From positions 744,001 to 808,000 of the forward strand of contig NZ_JAPDDS010000001.1 in NCBI RefSeq assembly GCF_025950085.1: a stretch of DNA of 64,000 nucleotides, read 5' to 3'. Both the position numbers and the translations under genes were made by a program. The stretch is from Luteolibacter flavescens. Lineage in GTDB: Bacteria > Verrucomicrobiota > Verrucomicrobiia > Verrucomicrobiales > Akkermansiaceae. Shown piece after piece: positions 33,813 through 41,600 of the stretch (position 1 is its first letter; every line of letters begins with the position of its first letter). Under the pieces are notes generated by a model that saw nothing but the letters and a program-made list of their open reading frames with translations, was not told the origin of the DNA and did no database searches.

Positions 33813-34472
33813 TCAGGCTGAGGCCGGCATCACGAAGCCCTGTCCACGAAGGATCTCGATGGCAGCTTCCACGCCGGATTCGATGGTATGCCCCGAGGTA
33901 TCGAGCACGCATGCGCCCTCGGCGATCTTCAGCGGGGCGGTCGCACGGCCGCTGTCGGCGCGGTCGCGCGCGGCGACGCTGTCCACCTCGCCGACGACCT
34001 CGCGGCGAGCCTCGCGCACCGAGGGATCGGCATCCATGTAGATTTTGAAAGGAGTCTCGGGGAAGACGACGCTGCCGATGTCGCGGCCTTCCATGACCAC
34101 GTCACCGAGCTTCAGGTAGTCGCGCTGGAGAGACACCAGGCACTCGCGCACCTCGGGGACTGCGGACACCGCGGAGACATGGGAATTGACGCTCTCGCTG
34201 CGGAGTTCGTCGCCGGGATCGATCCCGTCGACCTTGATCGTGGAAACCAGATCCGCCACGCCACACTCCAGCTCCATCTCACGCAGCGCCTGCACCACGG
34301 CCTCGCGGTCATTCGGATCGATACCGCGCTGCAGCACCTTCCAGGTTACGGCCCGGTACATCGCGCCGGAGTTGACCATGATCAGATTGAGCCTCTGCGA
34401 CAGGAGCCGGGAGAGCGTGCTCTTGCCGGACGCTGCCGGTCCGTCGATGGCGATGGCGCGGTGGAGGATCAT
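33813..34472 (-). CDS. cmk: Cytidylate kinase
   Basis: This gene encodes a 219-residue P-loop kinase that phosphorylates CMP and dCMP using ATP. The N-terminus IAIDGPAASGKSTL is the diagnostic CMP kinase P-loop. NSGAMYRAVTW follows, and later MEGRDIGSVVFP provides the CMP-binding loop, with the lid near VREARREVVGE. The ATG at 34472 overlaps the aroA stop as ATGA (34469-34472), so translation is coupled. The aroA-cmk pairing is frequent in several phyla, with cmk followed by plsC here. Confidence 0.95.
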   Translation of the reverse strand: MILHRAIAIDGPAASGKSTLSRLLSQRLNLIMVNSGAMYRAVTWKVLQRGIDPNDREAVVQALREMELECGVADLVSTIKVDGIDPGDELRSESVNSHVSAVSAVPEVRECLVSLQRDYLKLGDVVMEGRDIGSVVFPETPFKIYMDADPSVREARREVVGEVDSVAARDRADSGRATAPLKIAEGACVLDTSGHTIESGVEAAIEILRGQGFVMPASA

Positions 34473-35827
34473 GCGGGGACGGGAACGGTGGGAAGATCGT
34501 AGTCGGCGAGATCCTTGCTTTCGGCGAGGACCGCATCGAGTTGCTTGGCGAATCCCGGGTAGGACGTGTTCACGCACGCGGTATTCCGGATCACCGTCTC
34601 ACCGCTCGCGAAAAGACCCGCGATGGCGAATGCCATGGCGATGCGATGGTCCCCGTGGCTCTCGATGGTCGCGGCATGAAGCGGCGCACCGCCGGTGATT
34701 TCCATGCCGTCCTCGAATTCCTCGATCTGGCCGCCCATCGCGCGAAGTCCCTCAACGACCGTGGTGATGCGGTCGGTCTCCTTCACGCGGAGTTCCTTGG
34801 CATTGCGGATGATCGTCTTGCCCTCGGCCATGGCGGCGGCCACGGCGATGACGGGGATCTCGTCGATGAGATTCGGGATCTCGGCGCGAAGGAGTTCCGT
34901 GCCCTTGAGCTGGGAGCCACGGATCTCCACATCGCCGATCGGCTCGCCGTCGTCGGTGGAGATCACCGTGCGGGTGATCTGCGCGCCCATGCGCTCGATT
35001 ACGTCGAGCACCGCGGTACGGGTCGGATTCAGGCCCACGTTCTTGATCACCAGCCGCGAGCCGGGGAGAGCGGCTGCAGCCACCACCCAGAAGGCGGCGC
35101 TGGAAATGTCTCCCGGCACCCGGAAATCGCGCGCCTGCGGAACCTGGCCACCTTCAATTGAAATCGCATTGCCCTCGGTGACGATCTTCACGCCAAAGGA
35201 CTCCAGCATCCGCTCCGTGTGGTCGCGGGTATCGGCGGGCTGCACGGCGGTCGTCACGCCTTCGCAGAACATCCCCGCGAGCAGGACCGCGCTTTTCACC
35301 TGGGCGCTGGCGACCGGCAGTTCGTAGCGGATCGGGTGGAGCCGGGCACCGTGGATTTTTAGCGGGGCGCAGCCGGGCTTCTCGCCCAGGCAATCGATCT
35401 TCGCGCCCATCTCGCCGAGCGGCACGGTGATGCGGCCCATCGGGCGACCGGAGAGCGACTCATCGCCGAAGAGCTCCGTCTCGAAGGACTGGCCCGCGAA
35501 GAGACCCGCGAGCAGGCGCATGCCGGTGCCGGAGTTCCCGCAATCGATCGGCTTCGACGGCGCGTCGAGCTTCATGCTGCGACCGTAGATGCGCATCGAG
35601 GTCGGGCCGAAGCCCGGCATTTCCTCCAGCACCTGCACCTGCACGCCGCAGGCCTGCATGGCACCGAGGGTATTGAGGCAATCCTCGCTGGGGAGGAAAT
35701 TGCGCACCGTGGAAACACCGTCCGCGAGACCGGCGATCATGGCCGCGCGGTGGGACATGCTCTTGTCGCCGGGCACCGGAAATGCGGCATCCAGCGTGCG
35801 GATCGATCGGACTCGGAACTCGCTCAT
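34469..35827 (-). CDS. aroA: EPSP synthase (3-phosphoshikimate 1-carboxyvinyltransferase)
   Basis: This gene encodes a 452-residue enzyme that adds enolpyruvate to shikimate 3-phosphate in the shikimate pathway. The N-terminus (PGDKSMSHRAAMIAGLADG) and the PEP-binding loops (DCGNSGTGMRLLAG, with its GNSGT; ELRVKETDRI, then SHGDHRIAMA) are those of EPSP synthases. I chose the ATG at 35827 over an in-frame TTG at 35842 that would overlap the tyrA stop. The pathway continues to the tyrA gene just upstream and to pheA at 62489. The Gly of GNSGT is intact, so nothing marks it as glyphosate-insensitive by eye. Confidence 0.96.
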   Translation of the reverse strand: MSEFRVRSIRTLDAAFPVPGDKSMSHRAAMIAGLADGVSTVRNFLPSEDCLNTLGAMQACGVQVQVLEEMPGFGPTSMRIYGRSMKLDAPSKPIDCGNSGTGMRLLAGLFAGQSFETELFGDESLSGRPMGRITVPLGEMGAKIDCLGEKPGCAPLKIHGARLHPIRYELPVASAQVKSAVLLAGMFCEGVTTAVQPADTRDHTERMLESFGVKIVTEGNAISIEGGQVPQARDFRVPGDISSAAFWVVAAAALPGSRLVIKNVGLNPTRTAVLDVIERMGAQITRTVISTDDGEPIGDVEIRGSQLKGTELLRAEIPNLIDEIPVIAVAAAMAEGKTIIRNAKELRVKETDRITTVVEGLRAMGGQIEEFEDGMEITGGAPLHAATIESHGDHRIAMAFAIAGLFASGETVIRNTACVNTSYPGFAKQLDAVLAESKDLADYDLPTVPVPA

Positions 35828-35838
35828 GGAAAGGGATT

Positions 35839-36696
35839 TCAATCGCGGCGGAGGGAGGCGTCCCGGGCACGCTTCGCGTCCTCCAGCCAGTGGCGCAGCG
35901 CTTCATGGTCGCCAGTTTCCAGCATGGCAAGCATTTCGCTCATCTCGCGGATGCCATGACTCAGGACACCGTGTAGGGCCTCGCGGTTTTCCATCGCGAT
36001 CTCCGCCCACATGGCGGGGTCGCCGCCGGCGACCCGGGTGGTGTCGCGCAGGCCGCCGCCGCCGAAAAGCCCGTCGGTCGGATCTTCCAGCGCCACCTTC
36101 GCCGCCGCGGCAGCGATCAGGTGCGGAAAATGGCTGATCCGCGCGACGAGGGCATCGTGCCGGGCGGCATCAAGCCAAGAGACACGGCAGCCGAGGCTTT
36201 CCCAGAAGCGCTGGAGCTTGCCCGCCAAAGGCTCGCCGACCTGCTCGTCATCGGTCAGAAGGCATGCCGCGCCTTCAAAAAGAGCCTCGTCCGCGGCTCC
36301 GATCCCGGTCTGCTCGGAGCCTGCCATGGGGTGGCTGCCGATGAATTTCCCGCCCGTGCGCTCCAGCAGCGGGCGCAGCACGCGGTGGGGTGCCGCCTTC
36401 ACGCTGCCCACGTCGGTGACGAGCGCGTCGCGGGAAAGCCCTGCGGTCTGCGCCGCCAGCAGCACCGTGGCCATGGCACCCACCGGCGTGGAGAGCACGA
36501 TGAGATCCGCGCCCTCAACCGCCTCGGCCATGTCCAAGGTAGCACCGGCTATCCCCCGCTCCTTCGCGGTCGCCACGGTCTCAGCCCGGCGGGCCCAGAG
36601 GGAGACGGGAGTCTCCGGGAAATGACGTGCCAGCGCCAATGCCAGCGAGCCGCCGAGCAGCCCGCCGCCGAGGATGGCGACTTTTTCGAACTCCAT
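35839..36696 (-). CDS. tyrA: Prephenate / arogenate dehydrogenase
   Basis: This gene encodes a 285-residue NAD(P)-dependent dehydrogenase that oxidises prephenate (or arogenate) towards tyrosine. The N-terminal Rossmann motif is ILGGGLLGGSLALAL. The conserved GSHPMAGSEQTG block and the His in SHFPHLIA are present. There is no fused chorismate mutase or ACT domain, so it is the simple form. The ATG at 36696 is used; an in-frame TTG lies two codons upstream. A strong hairpin with a T-rich tail sits at 36711-36743, just upstream of the start. It opens the leftward operon to aroA (11-nt gap). Substrate preference between prephenate and arogenate is not decided by sequence. Confidence 0.92.
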   Translation of the reverse strand: MEFEKVAILGGGLLGGSLALALARHFPETPVSLWARRAETVATAKERGIAGATLDMAEAVEGADLIVLSTPVGAMATVLLAAQTAGLSRDALVTDVGSVKAAPHRVLRPLLERTGGKFIGSHPMAGSEQTGIGAADEALFEGAACLLTDDEQVGEPLAGKLQRFWESLGCRVSWLDAARHDALVARISHFPHLIAAAAAKVALEDPTDGLFGGGGLRDTTRVAGGDPAMWAEIAMENREALHGVLSHGIREMSEMLAMLETGDHEALRHWLEDAKRARDASLRRD

Positions 36697-36710
36697 TGCC
36701 AAGGGTTGGG

Positions 36711-36743
36711 AAAGAAAGAGCCGGGCCCGAACGGGACCGGCTC
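36711..36743 (-). terminator. Intrinsic terminator between the lipoprotein gene and tyrA
   Basis: Seven-bp arms (36718-36724 with 36737-36743), a G/A mismatch and a further 4-bp inner stem (36726-36729 with 36732-36735) enclose a 2-nt loop. Read leftward the stem is followed by TTTCTTT (36717 to 36711). It would stop transcription from the lipoprotein gene 33 nt upstream. Because the tyrA ATG is at 36696, it may also sit in the tyrA leader. Confidence 0.65.
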
Positions 36744-36776
36744 CTAAAAATCAAGCGTGGGTCATCCGGCCGGAAA

Positions 36777-37244
36777 TCAGGGCACCCGGAAGTGCTTCTT
36801 CTCAGAAGCCGGATACGTCGGGTCGGCGACGAGGCGACCGCTCGGGATACCCTTCACGTCGATGACCTTGTTGTTGAAGGGGCTGAAAACCATGCCGGGC
36901 TTGCCGGGGACCGGACGTGCGACCGGGATTTCCTTCGGCGGGGTCACGGGGCGATCCGCGCCAGTGCTGCCACCGGTGCCTGCCGTGTTATCATTTTTTG
37001 GCGGCTCGGAAGTTGTTCCACCGGCGGTCTCGCTCTCGGACTTGCGCTCCTTGTCAGGAGTTTGGTTCGCCTCGTCCTTCTTCTTCATCTCCTCGCGCTG
37101 CTGGCGGATCTTCTCCTGCTCTTCAGCGGATGGCTTGCGCTGGGACGGGTCGGACGGCGACTCCGGCGGGGGCTCGACGTAGGGGGTGCAGGAGGCCGCC
37201 AGGAAAACGGCGGCCGCGGCCGGGAGAATCAGTCGGAGATTCAT
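36777..37244 (-). CDS. Lipoprotein with charged, Pro/Gly-rich linker
   Basis: This gene encodes a 155-residue exported lipoprotein of unknown function. The ATG at 37244 gives a signal peptide (MNLRLILPAAAAVFLAASC) ending in lipobox LAASC. After a short Pro-rich stretch comes a charged helical segment (EEQEKIRQQREEMKKKDE), then a low-complexity linker of Gly, Thr, Asp and Pro, and a compact C-terminus (PGKPGMVFSPFNNKVIDV, then GRLVADPTY). The C-terminal pattern ending in a short Pro/Tyr motif recurs on Verrucomicrobial lipoproteins as I recall, without known role. It is transcribed alone, ended by the hairpin at 36718-36743. Confidence 0.7.
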   Translation of the reverse strand: MNLRLILPAAAAVFLAASCTPYVEPPPESPSDPSQRKPSAEEQEKIRQQREEMKKKDEANQTPDKERKSESETAGGTTSEPPKNDNTAGTGGSTGADRPVTPPKEIPVARPVPGKPGMVFSPFNNKVIDVKGIPSGRLVADPTYPASEKKHFRVP

Positions 37245-37386
37245 GGTGAAGGGAAAGGCTTCCGGGGCTCGTTCGGCAACCACCGGGAAGACCTGAAGAT
37301 TGCTCCGTGACCTCCTACCCGTCAAGCCGGGGCCTTGCGGGAGCTTGCAAATCGCTCAAATCCCGGGATTCCATCGCGCACGAACC

Positions 37387-37611
37387 ATGTCATCCTCCTA
37401 CGACGACTGCCTGCGCCCCCACGCCACCATCCTCCGCACGCTCGGCCCCGGCCTCTATGAAGCCGCCCTACCCAATGGCAAGCCGGTCATTTCCCATCTC
37501 TCCCGGGAACTCGCCGCAGCCCCGCCGGAAGAAATCCCGGATGGCACCAGGGTCCTGCTGGAAATCAGCCCCTTCGACCTCGACCGCGCCCGCATCGCAG
37601 AAATCGGATAG
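37387..37611 (+). CDS. IF-1-like S1-fold protein
   Basis: This gene encodes a 74-residue protein resembling translation initiation factor IF-1. The phrases GLYEAALPNGKPVISHLS and GTRVLLEISPFDLDRARIAEI correspond to the OB-fold strands of IF-1, including the typical end 'VxLExSPxDLxRxRI'. It departs from canonical IF-1: strand 3 lacks the Lys/Arg-rich HGKMRKN-like segment and reads PVISHLSRELAAAPPEEIP, so the main RNA-contact patch is weakened. I therefore leave the gene symbol empty; it may be a second, diverged IF-1-like protein with the standard infA elsewhere. It starts at ATG 37387; an in-frame start at 37300 is less likely. Confidence 0.7.
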   Translation: MSSSYDDCLRPHATILRTLGPGLYEAALPNGKPVISHLSRELAAAPPEEIPDGTRVLLEISPFDLDRARIAEIG

Positions 37612-37615
37612 CCTT

Positions 37616-37642
37616 CCTGGGAGCGCCGGTCATTAGACCGGC
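37616..37642 (+). repeat. Hairpin element (CCTGGGAGCGC plus stem-loop)
   Basis: The 11-mer CCTGGGAGCGC at 37616-37626 runs into a perfect 7-bp hairpin (37625-37631 with 37636-37642, loop ATTA), starting 5 nt after the stop codon of the IF-1-like gene. The same 11-mer followed by a different hairpin is at 63609. It may also help end the transcript, but no T-run follows, so I class it as a repeat rather than a terminator. Confidence 0.4.
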
Positions 37643-37722
37643 CCGAGTGGCTTCTAACTGCCACCATCAGAGGAAGAACCTCTCTTCAAAGGAAGTGAAC
37701 CGGCATTCGCCAGCACCCGGAC

Positions 37723-37809
37723 AAAAAAGAAGCGGCCCGATCGATAAGACTCCGGAAAAACCCAAAAACCGGAAGACTCTTCAATCGGGCCGCCTGCTAT
37801 TGTCGCGAC
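37723..37809 (-). ncRNA. Candidate small RNA with intrinsic terminator
   Basis: This lies in a 343-bp gene-free gap between the IF-1-like gene and pyc. On the reverse strand a promoter-like pair (37816-37843) is followed at 37732-37793 by a long stem-loop and then TTCTTTTTT (37731 to 37723). The outer stem is a perfect 10-bp pair (37732-37741 with 37784-37793). Inside it are a 4-bp pair, a 3-nt bulge, a 6-bp pair (one G-U) and a 13-nt loop of U5-G3-U5. A 12-bp palindrome, TTGTCGCGACAA, is at 37800-37811, at the expected 5' end. The predicted transcript is about 87 nt with no start codon context or reading frame of note. I could not match it to a known family. Confidence 0.55.
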
Positions 37810-37815
37810 AAGGCG

Positions 37816-37843
37816 ATCCTAATCGAAAAACGGACCCCGTCAA
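37816..37843 (-). promoter_or_regulatory. Promoter of the candidate small RNA
   Basis: Read leftward, TTGACG (37843 to 37838) and TAGGAT (37821 to 37816) are separated by 16 bp, a good sigma-70-type match. The expected start is about 7 nt further, near 37809, where a 12-bp palindrome (37800-37811) overlaps the start site and might act as an operator. No protein gene follows on this strand before the terminator. Confidence 0.5.
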
Positions 37844-37954
37844 CACCTTTCCGAAACTTTTTCTCTAACAGTTCCAAACCATCAATCCGCGGCAATCTGC
37901 CGTCATGCTTTCCCCTTGGCCGATTCGGCAGCCTTCCCTTAGGAACCTATCTGC

Positions 37955-40900
37955 ATGCCGCACCCCAAGACCGACAAGCTCCTCGCCGCGAACCGCGGTG
38001 AAATCGCCATCCGCATCTTCCGCGCCGCGAATGAACTCGGACTGCGCACCGTCTCGATGTTCGCCGAGGAAGACCGCTTCTCGCGTCACCGCTTCAAGGC
38101 CGACGAGGCCTACCAGCTAGACAAGGACAAGGGGCCGGTGGGTGCCTACCTCGATGTCGAGGGCATCGTAGCCATGGCAAAGGCGAAGGGCGTGACGCTC
38201 GTCCACCCCGGATACGGCTTCCTTTCCGAAAACGCCGCGTTTGCCCGCGCCTGCGCCCGCGAGGGCATCACCTTCGTCGGGCCCTCGCCCGAGCTGCTGG
38301 AAAATATGGGCGATAAAACCGCCGCCCGCCAGCTCGCGGAGAAATTCAACGTCCCCACCCTGCCCGGCACCGAGGACCCGATCACCGATCCCGGGGAGGC
38401 ACTGAAGATCGCAGAGGGCATCGGCTTCCCACTCATCATCAAGGCGGCCTTTGGCGGTGGCGGACGCGGCATGCGTGTCGTCGAAAAACCGGAGCAACTC
38501 GCCGGCCTGCTCGCAGAGGCCCAGGGCGAGGCCGAGAAGGCATTCGGAAACGCTGCCGTCTTCCTCGAGCGCTACATCTCGAAAGCCAAGCACATCGAGG
38601 TGCAGATCCTCGGCGACCAGCATGGCAATGTGGTCCACCTCCACGAGCGCGATTGCTCCGTGCAACGCCGCTACCAGAAGGTCGTGGAGATCGCCCCGTC
38701 CGTGGAGCTCGATCCCGTGGTCCGCAAGGAACTCTGCGACGCCGCGGTCACGCTCGCCAAGGGCATCGGCTACAACAACGCGGGCACCGTCGAATTCCTC
38801 TACGACATGGACAAGGGCGACTGGTTCTTCATCGAGATGAACCCGCGCATCCAGGTGGAGCACACCGTGACAGAGTGCGTCACGGGCATCGATCTCGTGC
38901 GCTCGCAGATCCTCGTCGCGAAGGGCTACTCGCTCTTCTCGCCGGAGATCGCCATCCCGCAGCAGGACCAGATCCCGTGCAATGGCTACGCGATCCAGTG
39001 CCGCATCACCACGGAGGATCCGGAGCGCGGCTTCGCGCCGGACTACGGCCGCATCCTGAACTACCGCTCGGCCGCGGGCTTCGGCATCCGCCTCGATGCG
39101 GGCTCCGGCGATGCGGGCTCGGTGATCACGCCCTTCTACGACTCCATGCTGGTGAAGCTCACCGCGATGGGCCGCGACTTCGAGACCGCCTGTGTCCGCA
39201 TGGACCGCGCGCTCCGCGAATTCCGCATCCGCGGGGTGAAGACGAACATTCCGTTTCTTGAGAACGTCATCAAGGACGACACCTTCCGCAGCGGCCAAGC
39301 CCACACGAAGCTGATCGACACCAAGCCCGAGCTGCTGAAATTCAAGCCGAAGCGCGACCGCGCGACGAAGCTGCTCACCTACCTCTCCGACATCACCGTG
39401 AATGGCAATGCCACGGCGAAGGGATGGAAGCCGGAGCAGCCGATCCTGAACCCGCGTGTCCCCCACCCCGCCGCGAAGACCTTCACCGGCAGCCGGGAGA
39501 TTCTGTTGGAGAAGGGACCCGAGGCATTCTCGAAGTGGATCCTGGAGCAGAAGCAACTGCTCATCACAGACACCTCGATGCGCGATGCCCACCAGTCGCT
39601 CATTGCGACGCGCATGCGCACGCTGGACATGCTGCGCATCGCGGACGCCTACGCGGACGGCCTGCCGGAGCTTTTCTCGCTGGAGATGTGGGGCGGCGCT
39701 ACCTTCGACACCGCGATGCGCTTCCTGAAGGAGTGCCCGTGGGAACGTCTCCGCCGCCTGCGCGAGAAGGTCCCGGGCATCCTCTTCCAGATGCTTTTCC
39801 GCGGATCGAATGCGGTGGGGTATTCGAACTACCCGGACAATGTCGTCGCGGGCTTCGTGAAGCACTCCGCCGATGCGGGCATGGACATCTTCCGCATCTT
39901 CGACTCGCTGAACTACCTGCCGAACATGCAGGTGGCGATGGAGGCAGTGCGCGATCACGGCAAGGCGCTGTGCGAAGCCGCGATCTGCTACACGGGCGAT
40001 ATCCTCGACCCGCGCCGCGACAAATTCTCGCTGAAGTATTACGTCGAGAAGGCAAAGGAGCTGGAGAAAATGGGCGCGCACATCCTTGCGATCAAGGACA
40101 TGGCGGGTCTCTGCAAGCCACAGGCGGCCTACAATCTCGTCGCCGCGCTGAAGCAGGAAATCGGCATCCCGATCCATTTCCACACGCACGACACCTCCGG
40201 AATGAATGCCGCCTCGGTGATCGCCGCGGCGCGCGCCGGCGTGGACATCGCGGACCTGGCGATCGCGTCGCTTTCCGGATCCACCTCTCAGCCGAACCTC
40301 AACTCGGTGTGCGCAGCGCTCGCGAACTCGGACCGCGATCCCGGCCTGAATGCGGACACGCTCAACGAACTCTCCGACTACTGGGAGGAAGTGCTCGCGC
40401 AGTACAAGCCCTTCGACTCAGCACCGCGCGCCGGCACCGCCGAGGTGTATGAGCACGAAATGCCGGGCGGCCAGTACACGAACCTCCGCGAGCAGGCGAA
40501 TGCCATGGGACTCGGCCACCGCTGGCGCGAGATCGCCCGCACCTATGCGGACGTGAACCAGCTCTTCGGCGACATCGTGAAGGTCACTCCCTCCTCGAAG
40601 GTCGTGGGTGACATGGCGATGTTCCTCATCACCCGCGGCATCAAGGCGGCGGACGTCACGAAGCTGAAGCCCGGCTCGATCGATTGGCCGGAGAGCGTGA
40701 TCGACATGCTCGCCGGCGGCCTCGGCCAGCCCGACGGCGGATGGCCCGCGGACGTGCAGAAGGTGGTGCTGGGCAACAAACCCTCCACCACCCAGCGCCC
40801 CGGCGACCTGGCCGATCCCGTGGACCTCGAAGCCACCCGCGCGCAGGTGGCCAAGAAGATCGGCCGCCAGATCGATGACGACGATCTCTACTCTCACCTG

Positions 40901-41410
40901 ATGTATCCGCAGGTCTTCGCGGACTTCGTCGAGTTCCGCCGGAAGTACGATGACCTTAGTGGACTCGCCACCCCGGCCTTCTTCTACGGCATGCATGTCG
41001 GCGAGGAAGTCGAGGTCGAGATCGATCCCGGCAAGACTCTCTTCGTGAAGCTTGTCTCCGTGGGTGACGCCGACCCGGACGGAAAGCGCACCCTCTTCTA
41101 CGAGCTGAATGGCATGCCGCGCGAAAGCGTGGTCGTGGACAAGTCCCGCGTCAGCACCGGCTCGAAGGCCGCCCGCGCCAAGGGCGACCCATCCGACACC
41201 GCCCAGGCCTGCGCCCCCATGCCCGGCATGGTCACCGAGATCGCCGTGTCACCGGGACAAGAGGTCAAGGAAGGCGACAAGCTCGTCGTCCTCGAAGCCA
41301 TGAAAATGCTCACCACCGTCAGCGCCTCGAAGGACGGCGTGGTGAAAGAGGTCCTCGTCCAGAAGGGCGAACAGGTGGACAGCGATGATTTGCTGGTGAA
41401 GCTCGCTTGA
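37955..41410 (+). CDS. pyc: Pyruvate carboxylase
   Basis: This gene encodes a 1151-residue biotin enzyme that carboxylates pyruvate to oxaloacetate with ATP and bicarbonate, an anaplerotic step. The domain order is complete: biotin carboxylase (about 1-450; LLAANRGEIAIRIF, the ATP-grasp loop FGGGGRGMRVV, FIEMNPRIQVEHTVTE), carboxyltransferase TIM barrel (about 530-830; DTSMRDAHQSLIATRMRT, with metal ligands HFHTHDTSG), a PC tetramerisation domain, and C-terminal biotin carrier with EAMKM, biotin site Lys1117. The length matches single-chain Pyc (about 1150). Such enzymes are often activated by acetyl-CoA, which acs here could supply. The start is ATG 37955. Confidence 0.97.
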   Translation: MPHPKTDKLLAANRGEIAIRIFRAANELGLRTVSMFAEEDRFSRHRFKADEAYQLDKDKGPVGAYLDVEGIVAMAKAKGVTLVHPGYGFLSENAAFARACAREGITFVGPSPELLENMGDKTAARQLAEKFNVPTLPGTEDPITDPGEALKIAEGIGFPLIIKAAFGGGGRGMRVVEKPEQLAGLLAEAQGEAEKAFGNAAVFLERYISKAKHIEVQILGDQHGNVVHLHERDCSVQRRYQKVVEIAPSVELDPVVRKELCDAAVTLAKGIGYNNAGTVEFLYDMDKGDWFFIEMNPRIQVEHTVTECVTGIDLVRSQILVAKGYSLFSPEIAIPQQDQIPCNGYAIQCRITTEDPERGFAPDYGRILNYRSAAGFGIRLDAGSGDAGSVITPFYDSMLVKLTAMGRDFETACVRMDRALREFRIRGVKTNIPFLENVIKDDTFRSGQAHTKLIDTKPELLKFKPKRDRATKLLTYLSDITVNGNATAKGWKPEQPILNPRVPHPAAKTFTGSREILLEKGPEAFSKWILEQKQLLITDTSMRDAHQSLIATRMRTLDMLRIADAYADGLPELFSLEMWGGATFDTAMRFLKECPWERLRRLREKVPGILFQMLFRGSNAVGYSNYPDNVVAGFVKHSADAGMDIFRIFDSLNYLPNMQVAMEAVRDHGKALCEAAICYTGDILDPRRDKFSLKYYVEKAKELEKMGAHILAIKDMAGLCKPQAAYNLVAALKQEIGIPIHFHTHDTSGMNAASVIAAARAGVDIADLAIASLSGSTSQPNLNSVCAALANSDRDPGLNADTLNELSDYWEEVLAQYKPFDSAPRAGTAEVYEHEMPGGQYTNLREQANAMGLGHRWREIARTYADVNQLFGDIVKVTPSSKVVGDMAMFLITRGIKAADVTKLKPGSIDWPESVIDMLAGGLGQPDGGWPADVQKVVLGNKPSTTQRPGDLADPVDLEATRAQVAKKIGRQIDDDDLYSHLMYPQVFADFVEFRRKYDDLSGLATPAFFYGMHVGEEVEVEIDPGKTLFVKLVSVGDADPDGKRTLFYELNGMPRESVVVDKSRVSTGSKAARAKGDPSDTAQACAPMPGMVTEIAVSPGQEVKEGDKLVVLEAMKMLTTVSASKDGVVKEVLVQKGEQVDSDDLLVKLA

Positions 41411-41487
41411 GACGAAAGCGGGAGGCAATCCTCGGGCTTAGTGCGGTATGTCATCCGCTCGTAATCCCGGAGAACTTCGGAACTTAG

Positions 41488-41507
41488 CCGGTGGCGAAAG
41501 CCACCGG
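41488..41507. repeat. Perfect GNRA-capped hairpin between convergent genes
   Basis: An 8-bp perfect stem (41488-41495 with 41500-41507) carries a GAAA tetraloop, 77 nt past the pyc stop and 94 nt before the end of the leftward gene at 41601. No T-run follows on either strand, so it could be a rho-dependent stop or RNA-stabilising hairpin, or a copy of a dispersed palindromic element. The rest of the 190-bp gap (41411-41600) holds no gene or promoter that I can support; a shorter GC-rich inverted repeat lies near 41522-41536. Confidence 0.4.
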
Positions 41508-41600
41508 TCATGACAACATCCCGCCCAGAAGGGGCGCAGAAGTCATCGTCCGACTCCATAGGACTCTATTGACCCGGCCCTCCTATGGCAGGCTTCTCGG

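Noticed and set aside
38117-40189. A 690-residue open frame on the - strand
   Set aside because: Antisense to pyruvate carboxylase, whose domains are unmistakable; the product is His/Arg/Leu-rich without a fold signature.
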